Shown here: positions 41,056 through 49,555 of the stretch, in pieces
Layout of the letters: each line of letters starts with the position of its first letter
Numbering within the stretch: position 1 is the first letter of the stretch
Source of the DNA: Lentzea fradiae
GTDB taxonomy: Bacteria > Actinomycetota > Actinomycetes > Mycobacteriales > Pseudonocardiaceae
Length of the DNA: 64,000 nt
Assembly (NCBI RefSeq): GCF_900100955.1
Contig: NZ_FNCC01000024.1
Span: 1 to 64,000, forward strand
Direction of reading: 5' to 3'
The notes under the pieces: model-generated
Told to the model about the DNA's origin: nothing
The model's input: the letters and a program-made list of their open reading frames with translations, nothing else
Databases searched by the model: none
Translations under genes and position numbers: made by a program

Positions 41056-42597
41056 ATGTCCGCGACCGCGACCCGGTGGATGGCCGGCGGTTTCGAGCAG
41101 CAGGACGCGATCGTGCGGTTCCGGCGTGCCCGGGGCGCCATCGAAGGGCTCGACCGCAACGGCGTGCAGGTCGCGAAGGGGTGGTCCGACCCGTCGGTCA
41201 TCTCGCTCGCCCACGGCGAGGGCGTCCGTCGCCCGCACCCGGACGTGATCGCGGCCGGGGTGCGGGCATTGCTCGACACCGAGGAGTCCTCGCTCGACAA
41301 CTATCTCTACCTCAGGCCGTTCAAAACTTTCGACGAGGCGGTCGCGCAGGATTTCCTCGCCGAGGGAGTACCCGAGGAGTACGCGCGGCACGTGTGCGTC
41401 GAAAGTGGTAACACGAGGCTCTTCATGGGCTTCTTCAACGCCGTCGCGAACCCCGGCGACATCGTTCTGGTGCCGCAGACCTACTACCAGGCCCTGAACA
41501 TGTGGGCCGACATCGCGCGCGTCGAGCTCCGGGTGGTCCGCACCCGGCGCGAGGACGACTACGTCATGACGGCCGACGCGCTCGACGCGTGGTTCGCCGA
41601 GAACCCCGCGGACGCCGGCCGGACGAAGGCCGTGGTGCTGTTCAACCCGAGCTACACGGGTGCCCTGTACTCCGAGGCGGTGCTGGAGGCGCTGGCCGAC
41701 CGCGTCCTGGCCCACGACCTCGCGGTGCTGGAGGACTCGATCTTCACCCAGACCGAGTTCGCCGGGGAACGGGTGCACCACCTCGCCGCCGTGCCGGGGC
41801 TCGGGGACCGCGTGGTGACCGTGGACGGCGGCTCCAAGGCGTACGGGCTGGCCAACATCCGGATCGGGTGGGCCTGCGGTGCGCCGGAGCTGATCGCGCG
41901 GATGAAGTACCACGCCACGGCGACCTCCATCGCCATCCCGCACGTCGCGAAGGCGATGGCGCTCGCCGCGATGCGGGCCCCCGCCGACTACCTGGCCGAG
42001 AACGCCCGCGAGTGCGCGGAGCGGGCCGCCCTGGTCGAACGCCTGCTCGGGGAGATCAACGACGAGGTCTCCTCGGTGCTCGGCCACGAGCCCGGCGTGC
42101 CCTTCTTCGCGGTCGGCCACCGTCCGCGCTCCGGCCACTCGGTCCTGGTCTCCGCCCGTGGCCTGGCCGGCCTGCGGACCCCGGACGGCGAGGTCCTGAA
42201 CGACTCGGTCGACGTCACCTCCTACTTCCTGCGGGAGGCGGCGGTCTGCCTGTCGCCGGGGCTGTCCAACGGGTTCGACGACTGCACGGTCCGCATCTCG
42301 TTCGGCTGCCTCGGCTCGGAGCACACCTGGAAGGACAACCGGGAACACGAGCTGAGCGCCGCCGCCGACGCACTCCTGCGCGAGGTCTCGCCCACGTCCA
42401 CGGAGAGCGAGCGCCGTTCGCTGATGCGCGGCCTGGGCCTCGGCGGACCCGGCGGCGCGCTGTCCAGCGCGGGGTACGAAGGCGGCCGGGCGGTCCTCGT
42501 GGACGCCATCGCGGGCCGCCTCAAGCGGGGAGCGCTCCGCCTGGCCGAGCACGCCCGTCAGGGTTTCGCCACGACCGCGGGACGGGGTGACCGGTGA
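41056..42597 (+). CDS. Class I/II aminotransferase (fold type I PLP)
   Basis: This 513-aa aminotransferase is longer than the usual 400 residues because of a C-terminal extension of about 80 residues (SPTSTESERR to the end). The PLP lysine is Lys261 in DGGSKAYGLANIRIGW. The Asp-Pro region reads VVLFNPSYTGALYS and the dimer loop YLYLRPFKTFDE. The ATG at 41056 follows GGGGGAGAA. It starts a co-directional block running to 62936 in which most genes overlap. It likely makes or uses an unusual amino acid for the NRPS. Confidence 0.87.
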   Translation: MSATATRWMAGGFEQQDAIVRFRRARGAIEGLDRNGVQVAKGWSDPSVISLAHGEGVRRPHPDVIAAGVRALLDTEESSLDNYLYLRPFKTFDEAVAQDFLAEGVPEEYARHVCVESGNTRLFMGFFNAVANPGDIVLVPQTYYQALNMWADIARVELRVVRTRREDDYVMTADALDAWFAENPADAGRTKAVVLFNPSYTGALYSEAVLEALADRVLAHDLAVLEDSIFTQTEFAGERVHHLAAVPGLGDRVVTVDGGSKAYGLANIRIGWACGAPELIARMKYHATATSIAIPHVAKAMALAAMRAPADYLAENARECAERAALVERLLGEINDEVSSVLGHEPGVPFFAVGHRPRSGHSVLVSARGLAGLRTPDGEVLNDSVDVTSYFLREAAVCLSPGLSNGFDDCTVRISFGCLGSEHTWKDNREHELSAAADALLREVSPTSTESERRSLMRGLGLGGPGGALSSAGYEGGRAVLVDAIAGRLKRGALRLAEHARQGFATTAGRGDR

Positions 42598-43379
42598 CCC
42601 GCCCGACCTTCCTGTTCGACCTGGACGGCACCCTCCTGGCCGACCACACCGCGCTCCCCGGTGCGGTCGCCACCGTCACCGCCCTCACCGAGCGCGGCCA
42701 CCGCGTCCTCTACGCCACGAACGACGCGGTGCTCACCGTGGAGCAGCAGGTCGCGCGACTGGAGGCGGCCGGGTTCCCGGTGACCCCCGACGCCGTCGCG
42801 ACCTCGGCCTCCACCGCGGCGCACGTGCTGGCGGACCTGGCCGGTGGCGGGGCGGCACTGCGCGTCCTGCGGCTCGGCGCACCCGCGGTCGAGGTCGAGG
42901 CACGCTCGGTCGACGGGGTCGTGTTCGTCGACTCCGCACCGGCCGACGTGGTCGTGGCGGGCCTCGACACCACCCTCACCTACTCGGCGCTCGCCGGAGC
43001 CGTGGACGCGCTGCACCGCGGCGCGCGGTTCCTCGCGACCAACAGCGACCCCCACTTCACCACCGCGGAAGGCAGGCGGATGCCGGGCGCCGGGGCCGTG
43101 GTCGCGGCCCTCGAGACGGCGTCGGGTGCCACCGCCGAGATCGTCGGCAAGCCGGGAGCGCTGATGTTCCGGCTGCTGCTGGAACGTCACGGCGTCGGTG
43201 AGACGGACGTGGTGGTGGTCGGTGACGCCGACGCCGATGTGCACGCCGCACGTGCTTTGGGCGTTGTCGCCGTCCGCTTGCCCTCCGCCTTCGGGACGGT
43301 CGCGGGCGACGTGAACCTCACCCGGATCGACGAGCTCTCGCACTGGGAAACACCGGTCGCCGCAGGGGGGACGACGTGA
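42594..43379 (+). CDS. HAD-IIA phosphatase (NagD-like)
   Basis: This 261-aa HAD hydrolase of subclass IIA has motif I FLFDLDGTLLAD, motif II LYATNDAV in place of the usual Thr-Asn pair, a cap domain of about residues 70-175, Lys in IVGKPGALMF and motif IV VVVVGDADADVHAA. It probably dephosphorylates a small metabolite. It starts at a GTG overlapping the aminotransferase stop and ends overlapping the NRPS start, so it is firmly in the operon. It is the second phosphatase of the cluster, implying two phosphorylated intermediates or one for O-phosphoserine-like substrates. Confidence 0.85.
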   Translation: MTRPTFLFDLDGTLLADHTALPGAVATVTALTERGHRVLYATNDAVLTVEQQVARLEAAGFPVTPDAVATSASTAAHVLADLAGGGAALRVLRLGAPAVEVEARSVDGVVFVDSAPADVVVAGLDTTLTYSALAGAVDALHRGARFLATNSDPHFTTAEGRRMPGAGAVVAALETASGATAEIVGKPGALMFRLLLERHGVGETDVVVVGDADADVHAARALGVVAVRLPSAFGTVAGDVNLTRIDELSHWETPVAAGGTT

Positions 43380-46300
43380 CGGACCACAGGACCACCACCG
43401 CGTTCACCCTCGGCGCACGCCTGCCCGCACACCGCACGCCGCGCGCGGCGGACGCCCCGGCGGAGGTGCTGGGACGCAGCACCTTCCGCCGCCCCGAGCA
43501 CCTTCGGCCGACGACCGTCGCCGGGGCTCTCGCCCGGCTGTGCGCCCGGTACGGCGGGGTCGAACAGGCCGACCTGGAACGGCTGGTGGACGCCGACTCC
43601 GTCGCGGCGCCCCTCGTCGTCGACACCGGCTCGGCCGACGGCCCCCCGCTGCGGTGGACGTTCACCCCGGTGGACGACCACGTCGAGCTCGTCGTGAGCG
43701 GCACGCCCTCCTGGTGGTTCCCGGGCACCGTGCAGCTGATGGCCGACCAGCTCGCACGGCTGATCACCGAGCCGGAGAACAGCAGCGACGACGTGTTCTC
43801 CGCCGCCGAACTGACCGCCCTCGCCGAGTTCGCCCGCGCGGGCGAGCCGCCGTGGGACCTCGACACCTGCCTGCTCGAGTTCGTGCGAGACCAGGCGTCA
43901 CTCCTCCCCGACCACGTGGCCGTGGCCGACGCGTCCGGTGAGACGACCTACTCCGAACTGATCGCCGAGGCCGAGGGCATCGCCGGGGAGCTGCGGCAGC
44001 ACTCCGGACCTGGCGACCTCGTGGCGCTCGTCGTCGACCGCGGCGCGCACCTCATCGCCGCCATGCTCGCGACGTGGCACAACCGCACCGCGTTCCTGGC
44101 CTTGGAACCGGACGCCGACCCGGCCACGGCACGGAAGCTGGTGGAGGCAGCGGGCGTCGTCTGCGTCGTCACCACGCACGACCACCTCGACGCGGTTCGC
44201 ACGCTCGACCTGCCCGTGGTCACGGCGCCGAGCGCGCCCCCGGCCGCGCCCCAGGCCGCGGACGACTGCTGCCGTCCTGCCGACCTCGCCTACGTGATGT
44301 TCACGTCCGGCACCACCGGCCTGCCCAAGGGCGTCGGTGTCGACCACCTCGGCATGCTCAACCACGCCAGGGCGAAGATCGCCGATCTTCAGATCACCGA
44401 GCACTCCGTCATCGCCCAGTGCGGGCCGATCGGGTTCGACATCCTCGTGTGGCAGTGCGTCGCCGGGCTCGCGGTGGGGGCCCGCGTCGAGGTCTTCTCG
44501 AACGACGAGGTCCAGGACGTGGCACGGCTGCTGGCGCGCGTCGACGAACGGGCCGTCACCGTGTGGCAGGCGGTGCCGTCCCTCATCCGGGCGGCGCTGG
44601 ACACGGCCGGTGTGCTGGGGCTGCGGCACCTGCGCTGGCTCGTGCCCACCGGGGACGCCCTGCCGTCGGACCTGTGCCGCGACTGGCTGGACCGGTACCC
44701 GGACGTGCCCGTCCTCAACACCTACGGCTCCACCGAGTGCAGCGACGACCAGTGCCACCACGTGATCACCGCGGTCACCGAGGACGACCCGGCCATCATG
44801 TGGATCGGCGCACCGATCCCCGGCATGGCCACCTACGTGCTCGACCCGGCCGGGCGGCTCCTGCCTCCCGGGGTTCCGGGCGAGCTGCACATCGGTGGCG
44901 TGGGAGTCGGGCCGGGCTACGTCGGCCGGCCCGACCTGACCGCGGCCAAGTTCCCGGACGACCCGTTCGCCGGACTGCCCGGCGCCCGCATGTACCGCTC
45001 CGGCGACCTGGTCAGGCAACGGCCGGACGGCGTCCTGGAGTTCTTCAACCGGATCGACGACACCGTGAAGATCCGCGGCCGTCGCCTGGAGGTCGGGGGC
45101 ACCGAAGCTGCCTTGCGCGCCCTGCCCGAGGTCAAGGACTGCGCGGTGGCGGTGCACAAGCCCAGCCACGACCTCACCGACGCCGTGCTCGTCGCCCACG
45201 TGGTCCCCGCCGACCCGGCCGCGGACGAGGAGGTGCTGCGCGCCACCGTGCTGGAGCACGCACGCCGGGTGCTCCACCCGGACGTCACACCCCACGCCGT
45301 GGTCGTGCTCGACGCGCTTCCGTTGTCCGCCAACGGAAAGGTCGACCGCCGTGCGCTGCCCGCCCCCGGCCTCACCCGCAGCCAGGGGCAGGCCGTCGCC
45401 CCGGCCGACGAGGTCGAGACCCGGCTCGCCGAGCTGTGGGCGAAGCTGCTCGGGCTCACGGAGGTGGGCAGGCACGACAACTTCTTCACCCTCGGCGGCC
45501 ACTCGCTGGTCGCCGCACGCCTCCTGAGCGCCGTTCGCGACGACTTCGGGGTGGCGGTCACCCTGCCCGACCTGTTCGACGAGCCCACCGTCGAAGGACT
45601 CGCGAAGGCCGTCCGCCGTGCCGCGCCGGCACCCGGCCCGGTCGCCGAGACCCTGGCCGAGGACCTCGTCCCGGGGGAACCGTTCCCGCTGTCGGACCTC
45701 CAGCAGGCGTACTGGGTGGGCGAGGACGACTACTTCACCGGCGGCGGCACCAAGGCACACCTGCACGTCGAGTTCGACTCCGCCGGCCTGGACCTGGACC
45801 GCGCCGCGCTGGCGGTCGACCGGGTGGTGGCCCGCCACGACGCACTGCGCCTGGTCGTCACCCCGGACGGGCGCCAGCGCGTGCTGGCCGACGTGCCGCC
45901 CTTCCGGCCCGAGATGGTCGACCTGACCGGGCTCGACCCGCGGACGGCCGAGGACCGGCTGGGGGAGATCCGCGCCGACTACCGCGACCACGGCGGCACG
46001 ACGTCCACCTGGCCGCTGTTCGACGCGACGGCGGTGCGGCTGCCCGGCGGACGCACGCGGGTGTTCTTCCGGATCAGCCTCCTGCTGGTCGACGCCCACT
46101 CGGAGAACGTGCTCATCGCCGAGTGGCTGGCCGCCTACCGCGGCGGCGGCCTGCCGGTCGCCGAGCCGCACGGCGCCTACCGGCGCGCGGTCACGGCCGT
46201 CCAGGCACTGGCCGACCCCCGGCAGCGGGCCCGTGCCAGGGCGCACTGGTCCGAGCGGCTCGCCGACCTGCCTCCCGCCCCGGCACTGCCCGCGGCACGG

Positions 46301-49300
46301 AGGTCCGGCACGGGCCGGTTCACCCGTCGCACCACGACGCTGTCCCCGGAGCTGTGGAGCGGGTTCCGCCGGCACGCGGCGGCGCACGGCCTCACGCCGA
46401 GCGCCGCGTTGTTCACCCTCTACGCGGAAGTCCTCGCCCGGTGGAGCGCGCGGTCGCGCTTCACCGTGAACACCTTGGCGAGCAACAGGATGCGGCTCGA
46501 CCCGGCGACCGGGCAGATCGTCGGCAACCTCTCCACCACGCTGCCGGTCGTCGTCGACCACACGACCCCCACCGCGTTCGCCGACCGCGCCGTGGCGCTG
46601 CAACAACAGATCGTGCGGGATCTGCAACACGCCGGGATCAGCGGTGTCGCCCTGTTGCGCGACATCGCCGCGGCCAAGGGATGGGCGCCCGACAACGTGC
46701 TGCCGGTCGTGTTCGCCAGCACTCTCGACGTGGACGGCGACTTCCAGCCGCCGCCGTTCGACCTCACGCTGCTCGGCAGTGGGCTGCAAACCCCGCACGT
46801 GCACCTGGACCACCAGGTCTACGACTACGGCGGCGAGTTCGTCGCGCACTTCGACAGCGTCGACGACGTCTTCGAACAGGACGTTCCCAATCACCTCCAC
46901 GCCGCCTACGAACGAGGGCTGCGCGCGCTCGCCACCGATGAGGCCGCGTGGCGCTCCGAACACGTGATCCCGGACGACGACGTTCCCGCCGTGGAGCAGG
47001 CGGACGGTCCGCTCGTGCTGGACGACCGCGGACTGCTGCACTCCCGCGTGGTCGGCCGGGCCGTGGAACACCCGCGGGTGCCCGCTGTCATCGCCGAGGA
47101 CCGCACGCTCGACTACGGAGAACTGCTCGCACGGGCCCGCGGCGTCGCCGCGGCGCTGACCGCGGCCGGTGTCGTGCGCGGCGACCTCGTGGCACAGGTG
47201 CTGGCGCGCGGCTGGGAGCAGCCCGTCGCGATGATCGGCACCCTGCTCGCCGGTGCCGCCTACCTGCCGGTGGACCCCGACCTCCCGGACGCCCGCGTGG
47301 CGCACCTGCTGGAGCAGGCCACCACGCCGGTGGTGCTGACCGGGTCCGCCCTGCTCGGCCGTCTCACCGGTCTCGGTGCCGAGCCCCTCGACGTCGGCGC
47401 GTGCGACACCGGTGCGGCAGCCGAGGCCGACGCCGGTCCGGCGGCACCCGGCGACGTCGCCTACGTCATCTTCACCTCCGGGTCGACCGGCACCCCCAAG
47501 GGCGTCGTCATCGAGCACCGGGCAGCGGTCAACACCGTCGCCGCCGTCAACGAGCGGCACGGGCTGGGCCCGCGGGACCGCGTCCTCGGGCTGTCGTCGA
47601 CCGGGTTCGACCTGTCCGTCTGGGACGTGTTCGGCACGTTGTCGGCCGGCGCGACCCTGGTCCTGCTCCACCCCGGGCAGCACCGGGAACCGGCGCACTG
47701 GCTGCGGCTCGTCGAGCGGCACCGGGTCACGGTCTGGAACTCCGTGCCCGCGCTGCTGGACCTGTACGTGTCCTATGTGGACATGGTCGGCGCGGCGGCG
47801 CCGGACTCGCTCAGGCTCGCGCTGCTCAGCGGCGACTGGATTCCGGTGCGCCTGCCCGACGCGGCGCGCGCCGCCGTCCCAGGGCTGGAGGTCGTCAGCC
47901 TCGGCGGGGCGACCGAGGCCGCCATCTGGTCGATCGAGCACCCCGTCACCACCGTGGAACCGGACTGGGTGAGCATCCCGTACGGGACGGCGCTGCCGGG
48001 GCAGGGCGTGCACGTCCTCGACGACCACCTGCGGCCGTGCCCCGACCACGTGACCGGCGAGCTGTACATCTCCGGCCACGGGCTCGCCAGGGGGTACTGG
48101 CGGCGCCCCGACCTGACGGCCGAACGCTTCCCCCACCTGCCGGGCACAGGCCACCGGCTCTACCGGACCGGCGACCTGGGACGACGGCGGCCGGACGGCG
48201 TCATCGAGTTCCTCGGCCGCGAGGACGACCAGGTCAAGGTCCAGGGACACCGGATCGAGCTGGGGGAGATCGAGGCGCACCTCGCCGAGCACCCCGGCGT
48301 CCAGGCCGCCGTGGTCGTCACCCGGCCCAACGCCGCCGGCGGGCACCACCTGGTGGGGCACGTCGTCCCGGCGCCGGGTGCGAGCTGGGACGAGGAGGCG
48401 CTGGTCGAGCACCTCCGCCGCCGGCTGCCCGCTTACATGGTGCCCCCGCGGCTGGTCCGGATCGACGCCTTGCCCTTGAGCCCCAACGGCAAGGTCGACC
48501 GGCGCGCCCTGCCCGCCGAGCCCGTGACGCCGTCGGGAACCGGTGCGGAGGAGACGGTCGCCGACGACTTCGAGCACCTGGTCGGTGCCGCCATGGCCGA
48601 CGTGCTGGGGCTCGGCGCGCCGGTCGCCCCGGACGGCGACTTCTTCGCGGAAGGGGGGAACTCGTTCGCCGCCCTGCGGCTCGCGGGACGGTTGCGCGAG
48701 CTGACCGGGACCGAGGTGCGGTTGTCCCTGCTGTTCCACTTGCCCCGGCCGCGCGACCTGGCCGCCGCGGTGCGCGACGCCGGTGGTGACCCCCGTGTCC
48801 AGCCGTCGATCGTCCCGCTGCGCCCGGACGGGACGCTGACCCCGCTGTTCCTCCTGCACCCCGTCGGGGGATCGGTGATGTGCTACCGGGACCTCGTCTC
48901 GGCCCTGCACCGGGACCGGCCTGTCATCGGGCTGCAACGGCACGGGCAGCCGGCCGGCTCGTCGGTCCTCGACCTCGCCGCCCACTACGCCGACCTGGTC
49001 GAGTCGGTGCGCCCCACCGGTCCCGTCGCGGTCGGCGGGTGGTCCATGGGCGGTGTGCTGGCCTTCGAGGTCGCCGGACGCCTCCGCGAGCGGGGCCGCG
49101 ACGTGGCCCTCGTCCTCGCCGTCGACTCGGCACCCGAGACCGGCCCGCCCCCGGAGGGCGACCACGCGGTGGCGTCGTTCCTCACCGACCTGCACGGCGG
49201 CCGGGAACCGGACAGGTCCGAGGTCGAGGAGCTGGCCGCCGCCCTCCGGGGCGACGAGACCGGCAGGCCCGACGCGGCCGCGTTGCGCGACCGCTACGCC

Positions 49301-49555
49301 CTGTTCCTGGACAACAGCGCCGCACTGGCCCGGCACCGCGCCGAACCGCGGGACCTCCGCCTGGTCCTCGTCGGCGGCGGACGCTCGGCCATCCCCGTGC
49401 ACGACGCGCAGCGGGCGTGGGGACGGCTCGTCACCGCGCTGCGCATCGAGGTCCTCGACGGCGAGGACCACCACGGGGTCGTGCGGGACTCCGCCGCGAA
49501 GTCCGTCGCGGCGCTCATCGACGACGAGCTCAGGGAGGTGGACGCGACGTGGTGA
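43376..49555 (+). CDS. Bimodular NRPS: A-T-Cy-A-T-TE
   Basis: A 2059-aa synthetase. After about 155 unassigned residues come A1 (about 160-660; FTSGTTGLPKG near 307), T1 (Ser710 in GGHSL), a Cy-type condensation domain (about 765-1190), A2 (about 1230-1720; FTSGSTGTPKG near 1363), T2 (Ser1763 in GGNSF) and a thioesterase (about 1785-2059; Ser1890 in GWSMGG). Pocket residues of A2 read D-L-W-N-L-S-L-I-W-K, one change from a known cysteine code. A1 reads D-I-W-Q-V-T-T-D-D-K, which I do not recognise. Cy plus cysteine predicts a thiazoline. The Cy motif reads SLLLVDAHS (901-909), with Ser for the first Asp of DxxxxDxxS. Confidence 0.93.
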   Translation: MTDHRTTTAFTLGARLPAHRTPRAADAPAEVLGRSTFRRPEHLRPTTVAGALARLCARYGGVEQADLERLVDADSVAAPLVVDTGSADGPPLRWTFTPVDDHVELVVSGTPSWWFPGTVQLMADQLARLITEPENSSDDVFSAAELTALAEFARAGEPPWDLDTCLLEFVRDQASLLPDHVAVADASGETTYSELIAEAEGIAGELRQHSGPGDLVALVVDRGAHLIAAMLATWHNRTAFLALEPDADPATARKLVEAAGVVCVVTTHDHLDAVRTLDLPVVTAPSAPPAAPQAADDCCRPADLAYVMFTSGTTGLPKGVGVDHLGMLNHARAKIADLQITEHSVIAQCGPIGFDILVWQCVAGLAVGARVEVFSNDEVQDVARLLARVDERAVTVWQAVPSLIRAALDTAGVLGLRHLRWLVPTGDALPSDLCRDWLDRYPDVPVLNTYGSTECSDDQCHHVITAVTEDDPAIMWIGAPIPGMATYVLDPAGRLLPPGVPGELHIGGVGVGPGYVGRPDLTAAKFPDDPFAGLPGARMYRSGDLVRQRPDGVLEFFNRIDDTVKIRGRRLEVGGTEAALRALPEVKDCAVAVHKPSHDLTDAVLVAHVVPADPAADEEVLRATVLEHARRVLHPDVTPHAVVVLDALPLSANGKVDRRALPAPGLTRSQGQAVAPADEVETRLAELWAKLLGLTEVGRHDNFFTLGGHSLVAARLLSAVRDDFGVAVTLPDLFDEPTVEGLAKAVRRAAPAPGPVAETLAEDLVPGEPFPLSDLQQAYWVGEDDYFTGGGTKAHLHVEFDSAGLDLDRAALAVDRVVARHDALRLVVTPDGRQRVLADVPPFRPEMVDLTGLDPRTAEDRLGEIRADYRDHGGTTSTWPLFDATAVRLPGGRTRVFFRISLLLVDAHSENVLIAEWLAAYRGGGLPVAEPHGAYRRAVTAVQALADPRQRARARAHWSERLADLPPAPALPAARRSGTGRFTRRTTTLSPELWSGFRRHAAAHGLTPSAALFTLYAEVLARWSARSRFTVNTLASNRMRLDPATGQIVGNLSTTLPVVVDHTTPTAFADRAVALQQQIVRDLQHAGISGVALLRDIAAAKGWAPDNVLPVVFASTLDVDGDFQPPPFDLTLLGSGLQTPHVHLDHQVYDYGGEFVAHFDSVDDVFEQDVPNHLHAAYERGLRALATDEAAWRSEHVIPDDDVPAVEQADGPLVLDDRGLLHSRVVGRAVEHPRVPAVIAEDRTLDYGELLARARGVAAALTAAGVVRGDLVAQVLARGWEQPVAMIGTLLAGAAYLPVDPDLPDARVAHLLEQATTPVVLTGSALLGRLTGLGAEPLDVGACDTGAAAEADAGPAAPGDVAYVIFTSGSTGTPKGVVIEHRAAVNTVAAVNERHGLGPRDRVLGLSSTGFDLSVWDVFGTLSAGATLVLLHPGQHREPAHWLRLVERHRVTVWNSVPALLDLYVSYVDMVGAAAPDSLRLALLSGDWIPVRLPDAARAAVPGLEVVSLGGATEAAIWSIEHPVTTVEPDWVSIPYGTALPGQGVHVLDDHLRPCPDHVTGELYISGHGLARGYWRRPDLTAERFPHLPGTGHRLYRTGDLGRRRPDGVIEFLGREDDQVKVQGHRIELGEIEAHLAEHPGVQAAVVVTRPNAAGGHHLVGHVVPAPGASWDEEALVEHLRRRLPAYMVPPRLVRIDALPLSPNGKVDRRALPAEPVTPSGTGAEETVADDFEHLVGAAMADVLGLGAPVAPDGDFFAEGGNSFAALRLAGRLRELTGTEVRLSLLFHLPRPRDLAAAVRDAGGDPRVQPSIVPLRPDGTLTPLFLLHPVGGSVMCYRDLVSALHRDRPVIGLQRHGQPAGSSVLDLAAHYADLVESVRPTGPVAVGGWSMGGVLAFEVAGRLRERGRDVALVLAVDSAPETGPPPEGDHAVASFLTDLHGGREPDRSEVEELAAALRGDETGRPDAAALRDRYALFLDNSAALARHRAEPRDLRLVLVGGGRSAIPVHDAQRAWGRLVTALRIEVLDGEDHHGVVRDSAAKSVAALIDDELREVDATW

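Noticed and set aside
43898-49474. Very long open frame antisense to the NRPS
   Set aside because: The GC-rich third positions of the real gene keep stop codons out of the complementary frame. The translation has no domain, while the plus strand has a full NRPS.
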